Part shown: positions 1 to 9,880 of the stretch, in pieces | Numbering within the stretch: position 1 is the first letter of the stretch | How the letters are laid out: the number at the start of each line of letters is the position of its first letter | Assembly: GCF_012927205.1 (NCBI RefSeq) | Contig: NZ_JABBGC010000004.1 | Coordinates: 434,001 to 498,000 of the forward strand | Reading direction: 5' to 3' | Length of the DNA stretch: 64,000 nt | From: Chitinophaga fulva | GTDB taxonomy: Bacteria > Bacteroidota > Bacteroidia > Chitinophagales > Chitinophagaceae | Notes under the pieces: generated by a model | What the model was told of the DNA's origin: nothing | Seen by the model: the letters and a program-made list of their open reading frames with translations, nothing else | Database searches by the model: none | Made by a program: the position numbers and the translations under genes

Positions 1-1
1 A

Positions 2-1672
2 GTATCAGCACAGATAAAAGATATTATCCATCGTTATAGTCCTCGCAGGACAGAACCGATTTTCCTGCATCCGATGGACAGGTGGCGGCTCTACAGCAAT
101 TTTGAGAATGGGAAGGAGAGTGGCGGCTTTATCACTTATGTGAGGATGTTTACATTGATTGGTGTATTGGTATTATTGATTGCCTGCATCAATTTTATTA
201 ACCTGTCGACTGCCCGTTCGGAAAAGCGCGCCAGAGAAGTGGGCGTGCGTAAAGCTATTGGCTCCGGGCGGCGCGACCTGGTGATACAGTTCCTGTTGGA
301 ATCATTGGTGCTCACCAGTCTGGCTGCGGTATTGAGCATTGGTATTTTGCAACTGGCGTTGCCGGTTTTCAACCGCGTAATTGATGGTGATTTGTCTGTT
401 CCTTATGGTGAGCTGTCAGCATGGGGTATATTGGTGTTATTTATTATTGTTACGGCTGTATTGGCAGGAAGCAGACCAGCGTTTTATTTATCCTCCTTTG
501 AGCCGGTGAAGGTGCTAAAGGGTGGTCAACAGGCGGGCAGGTCAGCAGCGCTTCCCCGCAAGGTATTGGTAGTGGCGCAGTTTGCAGCATCGGTGGCATT
601 GATCATCAGCACCATCATTATTTATCAACAGATCCAGTATGCAAAAAAACGACCGGCAGGTTACAGTACTACCGGCTTGCTGTATACTTACATTAGTGAA
701 GATATGAAGAAGAACTACCACGCGCTGCGGGAGGAACTGCTGCAGAGCGGTATGGTGGAAAGCGTGGTAAGAGCTTCCAATCCGGTAACGTCCATCTGGT
801 CACGCACGGTGGTGGAAGAGTGGAATGGACGGCAGGGTAATCAGCCGCTGGTGGTGTCAGAAATTGGGGTGTCGCGGGGCTATTTCTCAGCGATGGGTAT
901 GCAGTTAAAGGAAGGGCGCGATTTTCAGGAATTACAGGCGGCAGATTCAGGTTATGTGATCATTAATGAAGCGGCCGTAAAGCGAATGGGGCTTAGTGCT
1001 CCTGTGGCTGGTCAGCATATTAGCTGGAGAGGGAAGGAGCGTGTAGTCGTTGCCGGTGTAATAAAAGATGCGGTGATGGAATCTCCGTTCAAACCGGTAG
1101 AACCGGCCGTATTTACCCATCAGGAAGAGGATGCAACCACCCTGTTATACCGCTTGTCGGAAAAGGCGGATATACATACTGCACTCGCGAGGATCACCCC
1201 GATTTTCAATAAATATAACCCGGGGTATGCCTATGACTATACCTTTGCGGCTGACAGTTATGATAAGAAGTTTAAGCTGGAGACGCTGTCTGGTAAACTG
1301 GCGGCTGTTTTTGCTTCGCTGGCTGTTTTTATTTCCTGCCTGGGTTTGTTTGGCCTGGCTGCATTTATGGCGGCACAGCGGACACGCGAAATCGCTATCC
1401 GCAAAGTGATGGGGGCTTCCCTGGTGCAATTGTGGCTGTTGTTATCGAAAGATTTTGTAGCGCTGGTATTTATTGGTTGTTGTATAGCCGTGCCGGTTGC
1501 TTTTTACAGTCTGCAATACTGGCTGGATAAATACGCCTATCGCATCGATATTGGCCCGGGCGTATTTGTGGTAGCCGCAGGCGGCGCATTGGTCATCACC
1601 ATCTGTACTATCAGTTATCAGACTATTCGTGCGGCGCTGATGAATCCGGTGAACAGCCTGAAAGCAGAATAA
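2..1672 (+). CDS. ABC transporter permease, MacB/FtsX type (5' end outside window)
   Basis: The frame is open from the first bases of the window (reading VSAQIKDIIH before the first Met at 74), so this is the C-terminal 556 residues of a longer protein, usually about 800 residues in Bacteroidota. The motif LHPMDRWRLYSNF is typical of the periplasmic MacB-type domain. It is followed by an FtsX domain with three membrane segments (RAREVGVRKAIGS after the first), a second periplasmic domain, and a second FtsX repeat near the end (REIAIRKVMGAS). The family moves no solute across the inner membrane. It acts as a mechanotransmission permease with a separate ATPase, for export of peptides or antibiotics or for lipoprotein handling. 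The partner ATPase is not in the window, and the substrate cannot be told. Confidence 0.9.
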   Translation, partial: VSAQIKDIIHRYSPRRTEPIFLHPMDRWRLYSNFENGKESGGFITYVRMFTLIGVLVLLIACINFINLSTARSEKRAREVGVRKAIGSGRRDLVIQFLLESLVLTSLAAVLSIGILQLALPVFNRVIDGDLSVPYGELSAWGILVLFIIVTAVLAGSRPAFYLSSFEPVKVLKGGQQAGRSAALPRKVLVVAQFAASVALIISTIIIYQQIQYAKKRPAGYSTTGLLYTYISEDMKKNYHALREELLQSGMVESVVRASNPVTSIWSRTVVEEWNGRQGNQPLVVSEIGVSRGYFSAMGMQLKEGRDFQELQAADSGYVIINEAAVKRMGLSAPVAGQHISWRGKERVVVAGVIKDAVMESPFKPVEPAVFTHQEEDATTLLYRLSEKADIHTALARITPIFNKYNPGYAYDYTFAADSYDKKFKLETLSGKLAAVFASLAVFISCLGLFGLAAFMAAQRTREIAIRKVMGASLVQLWLLLSKDFVALVFIGCCIAVPVAFYSLQYWLDKYAYRIDIGPGVFVVAAGGALVITICTISYQTIRAALMNPVNSLKAE

Positions 1673-1685
1673 GCCCGTACAGCAG

Positions 1686-3377
1686 TTAGGTAAGTGGTTT
1701 CATCAGTTTTATGCTCGGCAGGTGTTTTCGGATCATATCCACCAATTCCTTTCTTGTAAAAGGTTTGAGCAGAAAGTCAGTTGCGCCGGCGGCCATAAAT
1801 CCTTCCTGTTCCTGCAGGAATGTTTCTCCTGAAGAGACGATAGCGGGGATATATCGGGTAGTATCATCATCGGTAGCGCGCAATGCCCGGAGGAAGTTTT
1901 TTCCATCCATGACAGGCATTTTACCATCGGTGATGATCAGGTCTGGCGTGATCATTTTTAGTAGTTCCAGTGCCTCCTCGCCGTTTTCCGCAAAGTAAGG
2001 TACCGCGCCCATACTTTTAATGGCAGCGCGGATAGAGGCCTGATTGAGTTTATCATCTTCCAGCACCAGGATGATATAGTCCTGGTATATTTCTTTTACC
2101 GGCTCAAAATTGCTGCTCTCCTGCACTTTATAGCCTTCTTTCAGTGGTATGCTCAATGTGAAGCTGGTAGTGGAACCAGCGGTAGCAGCAGTGAGTGTGC
2201 CTTTTATTTTTTCCACCAGTTGTTTGGTGATGGACAGTCCCAGCCCGGTGCTTTCCACTTTGTTCTCCCTGTTGGCATGGGATACAAAGGGGAGGAAGAT
2301 CTCATTCAGCTGTTCCGGATTCAGTGAACTGATATTATGTGTTTCAATGTGGATTTGTTCACCGGCTTTTAATACGTTGAACCGGACAACGGTATTTTTG
2401 GCGGCGTATTTCAGGGCATTGGATGCCAGGTTGTTGATAATTTTGCTGAGGATCGTGTTGTCGGAGAGAATGTACTCCGGTAGTTTGGCGTCGTAGTTCA
2501 ATACCACGTTGATTTTCCGGGAAGACGCGATGGGGCGTTGCATCAGCATACATTCGTTGATACATTCCCGTAAGCTGAAATTTTCGTTTTTGACTTCGTT
2601 GAACTGATTTTCTTCTATTTTGGCGAGATCAAGTTGATTGTTGATAATTTCCCTGATGAGCAGGGAGGCTACCTGCAGATGCTCTGTTTCCTTGCGGATA
2701 GCAGCCACCAGTGTGCTGTCATTCAGTTGCGCCACTTTTTCGTTGAGCCCTTCAGCGATGCCCATGATAGACGTCAGCGGCGTCCTGATTTCGTGGTTGG
2801 TTTCCCGCAGGTATTTGGTTTTGGCTTCGGACGCTTTTTTTAGTTCCGCCATCATCGTGCGTACCTGTTTGATATAGAAATAAAGCATGATGCCATTCAG
2901 GGCGGTGCCTGTCAGCACTACAATCAGCCGGATGGCCAGCATGTTGTTGTGGCTGAAAGCGATGGGTTTGAACCAGTGAAATGTGTAATTCAGCTCGAGG
3001 AGAACGACCATCGCGCCAACATAAGTCCAGAAAAGGTTCCGTGTTTTTCTGCTGGTCATCAGCAGATCAGAAGCGCCCATGAGGAAGGCGGCAAGCAGGT
3101 GTATTTCAGAGATAGGTCCCAGCACAATACCATAAAACACCAGTGCTGCGTCCAGTACCACAAAGAATATCAGGATAACAGTATCCATGCCGATGCGCCG
3201 ATGCAGGAACGGCAGGCAAAGAAACAGTATGCCGACAAACAGCTCCAGATAAAAGGCGGGTGCGAAATCAATCAGGTAAAACACTGCCATGCCCAGGGTA
3301 AGTGACAGCACAGCGAGCAGCAAACAGATCGTATTAAAAAAGGATACGGGTTTATCGGAATAGGCAGCAATTTTCAT
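1686..3377 (-). CDS. Membrane-bound hybrid sensor histidine kinase / response regulator
   Basis: This 563-residue protein begins with about six hydrophobic segments (residues 15-170) and no large periplasmic sensor domain. A short coiled linker leads to a HisKA domain with phospho-acceptor His195 in the box TNHEIRTPLT. A HATPase domain follows, with its N box near residues 314-323 (IINNLASNALKY) and a G box at STGLGLSI. The C-terminal receiver domain has acidic residues EDD near 440 and phospho-acceptor Asp484 in ITDGKMPVMDG. It is an orphan: no separate DNA-binding regulator lies beside it, and its output partner is unknown. It is convergent with the upstream permease gene, with only 13 bp between stop codons. 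The H box has Asn where most such kinases have Ser. Confidence 0.9.
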   Translation of the reverse strand: MKIAAYSDKPVSFFNTICLLLAVLSLTLGMAVFYLIDFAPAFYLELFVGILFLCLPFLHRRIGMDTVILIFFVVLDAALVFYGIVLGPISEIHLLAAFLMGASDLLMTSRKTRNLFWTYVGAMVVLLELNYTFHWFKPIAFSHNNMLAIRLIVVLTGTALNGIMLYFYIKQVRTMMAELKKASEAKTKYLRETNHEIRTPLTSIMGIAEGLNEKVAQLNDSTLVAAIRKETEHLQVASLLIREIINNQLDLAKIEENQFNEVKNENFSLRECINECMLMQRPIASSRKINVVLNYDAKLPEYILSDNTILSKIINNLASNALKYAAKNTVVRFNVLKAGEQIHIETHNISSLNPEQLNEIFLPFVSHANRENKVESTGLGLSITKQLVEKIKGTLTAATAGSTTSFTLSIPLKEGYKVQESSNFEPVKEIYQDYIILVLEDDKLNQASIRAAIKSMGAVPYFAENGEEALELLKMITPDLIITDGKMPVMDGKNFLRALRATDDDTTRYIPAIVSSGETFLQEQEGFMAAGATDFLLKPFTRKELVDMIRKHLPSIKLMKPLT

Positions 3378-3527
3378 AGTTATTCAACAGTGGCATGGAT
3401 AATGTAGCCCGAAATTACTTTTTTCTATTTTAGGAATACTAATCCTTACACTATTTTTGTTCAGATACTCATATTGCCTGTATCCGGAATACCAGATAGC
3501 AATGAATGTTCCTTTTTTACCATTGAC

Positions 3528-4874
3528 ATGATACCCGAGACCAATACCATCAGCTACAGTTACCCGGCCCCATCGGCTTTTATAGCCGGGGGAGCCCCCC
3601 GTTTATTACTGGCGGGATACAGTGAAACAGAAAAAGCCACCGGCCCGGCTTTCTTCCAGGGAAGCCTGGAGCAGCCTTATATCACGGCCCGCTGCCTGAT
3701 AGCCTTATCTAACGTGGTGAGATCATCGTTTACCTTAACGCCGGCTACCGCCGCGATGATGAAAGACCCGATTGTGACAGCTGGCGCGGAGAAGCTTCGT
3801 TTTGAGGGTTTCTCCCAATGTGCCGGTGTGTATGCGCGGGTAGATGTATTGCCGGGAGGCCATAGCGGAACTTTCCCTGCTAATGGCACGGTGAACGTGG
3901 ATTTTAATCAGCCAATGATCAATGCGTTGCATGCTGTGAGCAGGAACGATACGTTACAGCTGATGGTGAATGCCCGGGAAATCAGCGTACAAAGCCAGCC
4001 AGAGGAGAGCATTACAGAAAAGAAGGTGCCGCTGCCGGTGAAATGGATCAAAGGCCTGACGACGGTACAACTGTTCCTGGCGGCATCGGAGAAGGTACAT
4101 ACTTTGAATAAAGTACAACTGCGGCAGCTGTTTCAGGGCATTCCTGCCGGTGCCGTGAAAACAGATTATTACCTCACTGTGCGGGGTAACAGACCTGCGT
4201 TTTCCCCGGTGAAAGCAGCCAATGCTGTTTGTGTGGGCGGCATACACCGGTTGCGTTTATTGGAGCCGCTGTTGCCATTGGCCGACGAGCTGCAGGTATT
4301 TGTACATCCGGACATGCAGAGCACTACGTGGCAGTTGTATTTCGGTAACGTAAGATTCAGCCTTAGCCTGTCACGCGAAGCGTGGCGTGGCTTTTCGGGG
4401 GAGGGCGCGGCACTGGATTCGCTGATCGCTGATGTGCCGGACCGGCTTATCAGCGCGATGGACAAATACGGTCATGTGAACCAGGAATTTAATGCCACGT
4501 TGCTGGCCGTGGAAGAGCAGGCTGGTTTTGAGGAGATAGATCAGCTGACAACACGCCTCGCTGCCATGGGGCTGCTGGGATTTGATCTGGACGACAACGT
4601 ATATTTTTATCGTCGCCTGCCGTTTAAGCTCAACAGGATCATGAGCCTGAATCCGCGTATGAAGGATGCAGAGCAGCTGTTAGCGGAAGATAAGGTGGTT
4701 ATCATCTCCCAGCAACAAGATAAGGTGGAAGCCCGTGTTGCCGGCAGTGGTGTTACGCATACTGTGATGATCGATGGTGACCTCGCCCGATGTACCTGTA
4801 CCTGGTTTGCCAAACATCAGGGAGAACGGGGCCCTTGTAAACATATTCTTGCTGTACGAAAAAAGATAAATTGA
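3528..4874 (+). CDS. SWIM zinc-finger protein
   Basis: The C-terminus holds a SWIM zinc finger of the form CxC...CxH (CTC, then about 14 residues, then CKH near residues 424-442), a metal site thought to bind DNA or protein. The upstream 400 residues have no domain I recognise with certainty. An in-frame TTG at 3474 would add 18 residues, but the ATG at 3528 (MIPETNTISY) is preferred because the extra part has no family-like features. A TATTTTTG element at 3452-3459 fits a Bacteroidota -7 box. The next gene starts 22 bp after the stop, so the two are probably one operon. SWIM proteins of this kind often sit beside large helical-repeat proteins in bacteria. The biological role of the pair is not established. 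Confidence 0.8.
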   Translation: MIPETNTISYSYPAPSAFIAGGAPRLLLAGYSETEKATGPAFFQGSLEQPYITARCLIALSNVVRSSFTLTPATAAMMKDPIVTAGAEKLRFEGFSQCAGVYARVDVLPGGHSGTFPANGTVNVDFNQPMINALHAVSRNDTLQLMVNAREISVQSQPEESITEKKVPLPVKWIKGLTTVQLFLAASEKVHTLNKVQLRQLFQGIPAGAVKTDYYLTVRGNRPAFSPVKAANAVCVGGIHRLRLLEPLLPLADELQVFVHPDMQSTTWQLYFGNVRFSLSLSREAWRGFSGEGAALDSLIADVPDRLISAMDKYGHVNQEFNATLLAVEEQAGFEEIDQLTTRLAAMGLLGFDLDDNVYFYRRLPFKLNRIMSLNPRMKDAEQLLAEDKVVIISQQQDKVEARVAGSGVTHTVMIDGDLARCTCTWFAKHQGERGPCKHILAVRKKIN

Positions 4875-4896
4875 CATTTAACCCAAAAATGATTGT

Positions 4897-7731
4897 ATGA
4901 CACATCTGGAAGAACTGGAGCAATTGTTAACCACAGAGCGGGATCAGGATATTGTTCCGTTTTTACGACGTTTAACCCCCGAAGAAAGAAAGGCGCTTAA
5001 ACCAGGCCTGACCAAACTGGATACCTATTACTCCGAGTTTGTAGAGACTGATCAAAAGAACTGGAGGAGCAGAATGACCATACCACAGGCGAAAATACTG
5101 GCCATCGCCACATTTGTATGCTACGACAGAAATGCTTTTCAGCGCACTAATTTCCATTTTACGTTGTTCCGTGACGGTTTGCTGGGGAAAGTTATTTCCT
5201 GGTATATGCCGGACTGGTTCGATGCATGGATGCAGGAAATGGCAGAAAAAGAAACACTGCCCGGTGACGTGGATTATAGGATGATGATGGAGCTGCAAGC
5301 TGGTGGGTTACTTACGCTAACGCCTACACTGGTGGTGAGCCGGTTGCCGATGGCCATCAATGGTAAACACCGCCTGTACGAGCCTGCACGGTTGTTTGAG
5401 TCTCCAGTTACCCTGTCAGAACATTTCTGGTACCTGTTCGAATATCCGTCCAACGTACATTTCAGCGATAGCTGGACAAACAGTAAAAAAACAGGCGACT
5501 TTGAACCCAACTGGAAAGGGTTTATTCAGCAGTATACCGGTGATGGCACTATCAACCGGAGGCGGGTACTGGAAGAGTGTCTGAAAGCCGTGAACCGGAA
5601 CTTCAATAAGTTACAGGTAGGATGGTTCGTAGACCTGTTAACGTTACTAAAGCCGGAGAAAGCCGAGTTGGAGCAGTTACAACCTTTGTTGTTGCAGGCA
5701 TTGAATTCTCCGCAGTCAAAGGCAATCAATACGGCACTTGGTTATCTGAAAGTGCTTGCCGCTGAAAAAAGTTTTGAGCATCAGGCTTTGCTGGACCATC
5801 TGCCGCAGGTGATGGCTACCGATAAAAAGAACATTATCACTACCACTATACAGATATTGGAGAAAGCGGGCAAAACACATCCGGAAATAAAACCACAGGC
5901 CTGTCTGGAGCTCTGTGCAGCTTTCCTTTCCAAAGATGAAGATGTGCAGACTAAAGCTGCGAAGCTGATCCTGCAATGGGCTGATAAAAATGATGCTGCT
6001 TTAAGAGAACAACTTTCCCAATACAGCAGCAGTATGCTCGCCAGTACCCGGAATGTTTTGCAGGAGCTGATGGAGGGCCACGCCGATACGGAAGTAGCAG
6101 CGCATGAGGAGGTAGAGAGGCTGCCGCTGATCGGAGAGCATAACCGTATTCTTACAGAAGACCTGATATTCTTTGCCAGTCAGGTTTTTGAAAATAATGC
6201 CACCTGGCATTTTGATCTGTTGCCAGCCATGCTGCTGGCGGCACAGGATACTATGACCACAGAAACGTTGTGGCAGCTGGAGCCGGCCTTCCAACGGGCG
6301 GCTACTGTCTTAAAACGGCCGTCGGGCAACATGGGCCTGCTGGACATTACCCAGGCTGTTTTTTTCCTGAACTATGGTAAATGGATGGCGGATAATGATG
6401 CCGCCTATACGGCAAAACTGAATGAAGTCAAAGGCGCGCAGCACTGGTGGCGTACGCGGCATGAGATGCCTGAACTGGAGCACTGGAAAACTTCCCGTAC
6501 AGAGAGTGCTGTATATATGCCTCACCGGAAATTGCTGGTCCTGGCTTTGAAAAAAATCCGGGAGAAAGACCCGTTGCCGTTGCTTTCTACACCTAGCCAT
6601 GAACCGGGATGGATAGATCCGGAGGTATTGGTGCAACGGTTGGCGTTGTACCAGTCTGCCGGTGTATTGCCGGACATGCTGGACATGCAGATCGCTATTG
6701 CGCGATGTGCCTTGCAGGACACCGCCGCAGCGTTAACGTTAGTACAGCAATGGCCTGCGGGCGAGTATCAACGATTGTTTACTTTCCTGTTGGATGCCGC
6801 TGCTTTGCCACAGGGGCCTTTCTCGATGGAAGTCGCCTGGATGCAGGCAGGGCTGACCAAGGCGCCGTTGACCACTTATGAAGCTTTTGCCGGATTTTCG
6901 TATAACCACTTGCCGGTAGCACTGCTGAATGGCGACTACGCCTGGAAAACAGGTGGCAAGCCTTACTTGGCGTATGGCCAATACAACCGGGAAAAAGGAG
7001 ATTATGACCGGTATATGTCCGAGGAACTGGTGATGGACATTACCTTTCCTGAAGGGGATATTCTCAAAGGAGCGTCGCCATTGTTGCAGGAATACCTGAA
7101 TGGTGTGGGACAGTACATGTCAGTTTCCATTACGGATGTGGCCAGGCTGTTGTTACTGACGCCCAATCACCCGGATGTATTGCTGGCAAGGGTCATGCAA
7201 TCCTGTCAGCGTTCTTCCGCGTATTACGAAGTGAATGAAACAGGCATTGTATTAAATACGCTGAAAACGTTGCACAGCCTTGATATACCGCATTCAGAAA
7301 TGAGGTATCTCTGTATTGCCCTGTGCATGTTGCATGCTGATAAAACCGTCAAGGGATATGCAGCTGAATACTGGAGCAGCCGGATACCTGACCGTATCAG
7401 CAGCGAAAAACTGGGACAGACGATCGGTATGCAGCAACGGGTATCCTGGGCACCTATGAAGCGGCTCACTGATCTGATCAGCACACAAACGCAGATCAGC
7501 CGTCTGCAAAACGAAGCATTGGAAACATTGCTGACAGCCTGCCTGTCTGTGTTTACGGACACGCCGGTGAAAGACCTGAAAAAGCTGCTGGAAGTGTATG
7601 CGGAAGTACTGGCCATCAATAACAGCAGTATCACCAATACTGCGGTGATACAGCTTTTAAATGCATGGCAGGGCAGCAGTACCGTGAAGAAAGCGGTGCA
7701 GCAGCTGTTGAAACGGGTAGTACAGCAATAG
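4897..7731 (+). CDS. Large helical-repeat protein, probable DUF6493 family, partner of the SWIM protein
   Basis: This 944-residue protein has no signal peptide or membrane segment, so it should be cytoplasmic. It is rich in Leu, Ala, Gln and Glu, and the pattern in residues 230-400 (repeated helices of 30-40 residues) suggests an ARM/HEAT-like alpha solenoid. From memory, its size, composition and position after a SWIM gene match the DUF6493 (DUF7824/DUF7825) family, but I cannot run a profile search here. No catalytic motif is visible. It follows the SWIM gene by 22 bp and ends 35 bp before the GlxA-type regulator. Its function is unknown; a scaffold acting with the SWIM protein is inference only. 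Confidence 0.7.
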   Translation: MTHLEELEQLLTTERDQDIVPFLRRLTPEERKALKPGLTKLDTYYSEFVETDQKNWRSRMTIPQAKILAIATFVCYDRNAFQRTNFHFTLFRDGLLGKVISWYMPDWFDAWMQEMAEKETLPGDVDYRMMMELQAGGLLTLTPTLVVSRLPMAINGKHRLYEPARLFESPVTLSEHFWYLFEYPSNVHFSDSWTNSKKTGDFEPNWKGFIQQYTGDGTINRRRVLEECLKAVNRNFNKLQVGWFVDLLTLLKPEKAELEQLQPLLLQALNSPQSKAINTALGYLKVLAAEKSFEHQALLDHLPQVMATDKKNIITTTIQILEKAGKTHPEIKPQACLELCAAFLSKDEDVQTKAAKLILQWADKNDAALREQLSQYSSSMLASTRNVLQELMEGHADTEVAAHEEVERLPLIGEHNRILTEDLIFFASQVFENNATWHFDLLPAMLLAAQDTMTTETLWQLEPAFQRAATVLKRPSGNMGLLDITQAVFFLNYGKWMADNDAAYTAKLNEVKGAQHWWRTRHEMPELEHWKTSRTESAVYMPHRKLLVLALKKIREKDPLPLLSTPSHEPGWIDPEVLVQRLALYQSAGVLPDMLDMQIAIARCALQDTAAALTLVQQWPAGEYQRLFTFLLDAAALPQGPFSMEVAWMQAGLTKAPLTTYEAFAGFSYNHLPVALLNGDYAWKTGGKPYLAYGQYNREKGDYDRYMSEELVMDITFPEGDILKGASPLLQEYLNGVGQYMSVSITDVARLLLLTPNHPDVLLARVMQSCQRSSAYYEVNETGIVLNTLKTLHSLDIPHSEMRYLCIALCMLHADKTVKGYAAEYWSSRIPDRISSEKLGQTIGMQQRVSWAPMKRLTDLISTQTQISRLQNEALETLLTACLSVFTDTPVKDLKKLLEVYAEVLAINNSSITNTAVIQLLNAWQGSSTVKKAVQQLLKRVVQQ

Positions 7732-7766
7732 GCCATTTTTTCTGTGTACTTTTGGAAAAATATCAG

Positions 7767-8765
7767 ATGTCTGCATCCAAAAAACTGGTCGTCATAGTGC
7801 CGATGGAAGGTACCTCCCTGCTGGATATTGCCGGTCCCTGCGATGTTTTCGCGCAGGCCACCAAAATACTCCGCAATGATCCACAGCAGGAGCATGAGGG
7901 TTATGAGATACTGCTGGCTTCGCCGGGAGAGGAGCATCACCTGAAAACGCAAAGTGGCGTGGAAGTGATATGCCCCGTAACGGTAGCTGAGCTGGACCGG
8001 CCTATTGATACTTTGTTGATCGCCGGATTGGGCACTGAATTTTTTGAATATAACCGTCACGATTTTTACAAGTGGCTGAATGACATATATCCCCGCCTGC
8101 GCCGTATTGGCTCCGTATGTATCGGGGCTTACGCGCTGGCGCGGGCGGGGCTGCTTAACGGCCGCCGTGCCACCACCCACTGGCAATACAGCCAGGACTT
8201 CCAGGAGCAGCACCCCGATGTTCAGGTAGATACCAATCCTTTTTACACGCGTGACGGCAACGTATATACGTCCGGTGGCCTGGCCTCCGGTATTGATCTG
8301 GCCCTTGCCCTGCTGGAAGAGGATTATGGCCGCGACTTGGCAGCACTGGTAGCTAAAAAAATGGTCATCTACCTAAGGAAGCCCGGGTACCAGGCACAGT
8401 TCGGCGATTTGCTCGATCATCACCAGTTGGCCAATACCCTCGCCGGTAAACTGCGCCCCTGGATGGTACAGGTGCTGCATGAGGACCTGAGCGTGGAGCG
8501 CCTCGCTGCACAGGCGAATATGAGTCCCCGTAATTTCGCCCGCGTGTTCCTCAAAGAGTGTGGCCTTACGCCCGCTAAATTTGTAGAGAAATTACGGGTG
8601 GAAACCGCCCGCAAGTATCTCGAAGAAAGTGATCTCAGCACAGAGCAGATCGCTGAAAAATGTGGCCTTGGCGGCATGGTGTCCATGCGGCGGGTCTTTC
8701 TCCGTCATCTCTCTGTATCCCCCAGCGATTATCGCCGGAATTTCCGCACTTCCCTTCACCATTGA
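7767..8765 (+). CDS. GlxA-type transcriptional regulator (DJ-1/PfpI domain plus AraC helix-turn-helix)
   Basis: Residues 5 to about 190 form a DJ-1/PfpI-like class I glutamine-amidotransferase fold, with the nucleophile-elbow region SVCIGAYALARAGLL retaining its Cys. Residues from about 225 to the end are an AraC DNA-binding domain with two helix-turn-helix units (VERLAAQANMSPRNFARVF and STEQIAEKCGLGGMVSMRRVF). Such fusions regulate metabolic genes in response to unknown small ligands; the DJ-1 part is usually not an active enzyme. The frame stays open upstream into the preceding gene, but the ATG at 7767 gives the family-like start MSASKKLVVIVPM. A TACTTTTG box at 7747-7754, only 12 bp before the ATG, implies a very short leader. 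The target is unknown; gap lies immediately downstream. Confidence 0.9.
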   Translation: MSASKKLVVIVPMEGTSLLDIAGPCDVFAQATKILRNDPQQEHEGYEILLASPGEEHHLKTQSGVEVICPVTVAELDRPIDTLLIAGLGTEFFEYNRHDFYKWLNDIYPRLRRIGSVCIGAYALARAGLLNGRRATTHWQYSQDFQEQHPDVQVDTNPFYTRDGNVYTSGGLASGIDLALALLEEDYGRDLAALVAKKMVIYLRKPGYQAQFGDLLDHHQLANTLAGKLRPWMVQVLHEDLSVERLAAQANMSPRNFARVFLKECGLTPAKFVEKLRVETARKYLEESDLSTEQIAEKCGLGGMVSMRRVFLRHLSVSPSDYRRNFRTSLHH

Positions 8766-8793
8766 TTTGGCAGAAATTGTATATTTTTCGTCA

Positions 8794-8824
8794 TTTGAGA
8801 CAAGTAGTGGTTGCGGTACTTTTG
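8794..8824 (+). promoter_or_regulatory. Bacteroidota-type promoter of gap
   Basis: TTTG at 8794-8797 and TACTTTTG at 8817-8824 are separated by 19 bp. This matches the TTTG / TAnnTTTG consensus of the primary sigma factor in Bacteroidota. The gap start codon is at 8850. Confidence 0.75.
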
Positions 8825-8849
8825 TACTGTAACCAAAATTATTCAAGCG

Positions 8850-9857
8850 ATGAAAATAGCTATCAATGGATTCGGCCGTATCGGAAGAATGACCCTCAGA
8901 GCTTTACAGCATAAAGACAATGTAGAAGTAGTTGCCATCAATGACCTGATGGGTGCAGATATCCTCACCCACCTCTTCAAATATGACACCGCCCATGGAA
9001 AATTCCCCGGCACTGTCTCTCATACTGACCAACACCTGATCGTTAACGGAAAAGAAATACTGCTTACCAATGAAAAAGATCCTGCCAATCTGCCCTGGGG
9101 TAAACTGGACGTAGATATGGTGATCGAATCTACCGGAAGATTCACGCATAAAGACCAGGCACAGGCGCATATCCGCGCAGGTGCCCGTCGCGTACTGATC
9201 ACTGCGCCGGCTTCCGGCGGCGTGAAAACTATCGTGGCAGGCGTGAATGAAGATATTATTGAAGCAACAGATGAAATTCTGTCTACCGCTTCCTGCACCA
9301 CTAACAGTATCGCCCCTCCGCTGTTTTTGCTGGATAAAGCTTTCGGAATAGAATCCGGTTTTATGAGCACGGTACATGCTTTCACCATGGACCAAATGTT
9401 GCAGGACGGCCCGCATAAGGATTTCAGAAGAGCCAGGGCGGCCACGCAGTCCATTATTCCTACCACCACTGGTGCGGCCAAAGCTATCGGTGATGTGTTG
9501 CCGGCGCTGAAAGGTAAACTGGATGGCTTCTCTTACCGTGTACCCGTGATTGACGGCTCCATCGCTGAATTGTCACTCGTATTGAAACAGCCGGCTACTG
9601 CGGCGGACATCAATGCACTGTTCAAACAACATGCGGAAACAGATCTGAAAGGTATCCTCGAATACACAGAAGAGCCTTTTGTATCTGCTGATATTGTGGG
9701 CAATACGCATTCTTCCATCGTAGATGGCACCATGACAAGAGTGATCGGCAACCTGGCGAAAGTGGTGGCCTGGTATGATAATGAAGCCGGTATTTCCAAC
9801 CGCATTGCGGAACTGGTGGCTACAGCATCTTACGCTACAGCCGAAGCGCAGGGATAG
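8850..9857 (+). CDS. gap: Glyceraldehyde-3-phosphate dehydrogenase, type I
   Basis: The 335-residue length is normal for the family. It converts glyceraldehyde 3-phosphate, NAD+ and phosphate to 1,3-bisphosphoglycerate in cytoplasmic glycolysis. The Rossmann motif NGFGRIGR is at the N-terminus, and the Asp in INDL (residue 32) suggests preference for NAD over NADP. The catalytic Cys149 sits in ASCTTN, and His176 in STVHAF is its partner. The ATG at 8850 is chosen over an in-frame upstream codon at 8811 because MKIAINGFG is the conserved start and the promoter lies between the two. The gene is monocistronic: its own promoter is upstream and a strong hairpin terminator follows. Confidence 0.97.
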   Translation: MKIAINGFGRIGRMTLRALQHKDNVEVVAINDLMGADILTHLFKYDTAHGKFPGTVSHTDQHLIVNGKEILLTNEKDPANLPWGKLDVDMVIESTGRFTHKDQAQAHIRAGARRVLITAPASGGVKTIVAGVNEDIIEATDEILSTASCTTNSIAPPLFLLDKAFGIESGFMSTVHAFTMDQMLQDGPHKDFRRARAATQSIIPTTTGAAKAIGDVLPALKGKLDGFSYRVPVIDGSIAELSLVLKQPATAADINALFKQHAETDLKGILEYTEEPFVSADIVGNTHSSIVDGTMTRVIGNLAKVVAWYDNEAGISNRIAELVATASYATAEAQG

Positions 9858-9880
9858 TTTAAACATCTTGGGTATAGATA

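Noticed and set aside
7224..8213. A 329-residue minus-strand frame spanning the end of the large helical protein gene and the start of the GlxA-type gene
   Set aside because: It overlaps two well-supported plus-strand genes and has no protein-like motif.
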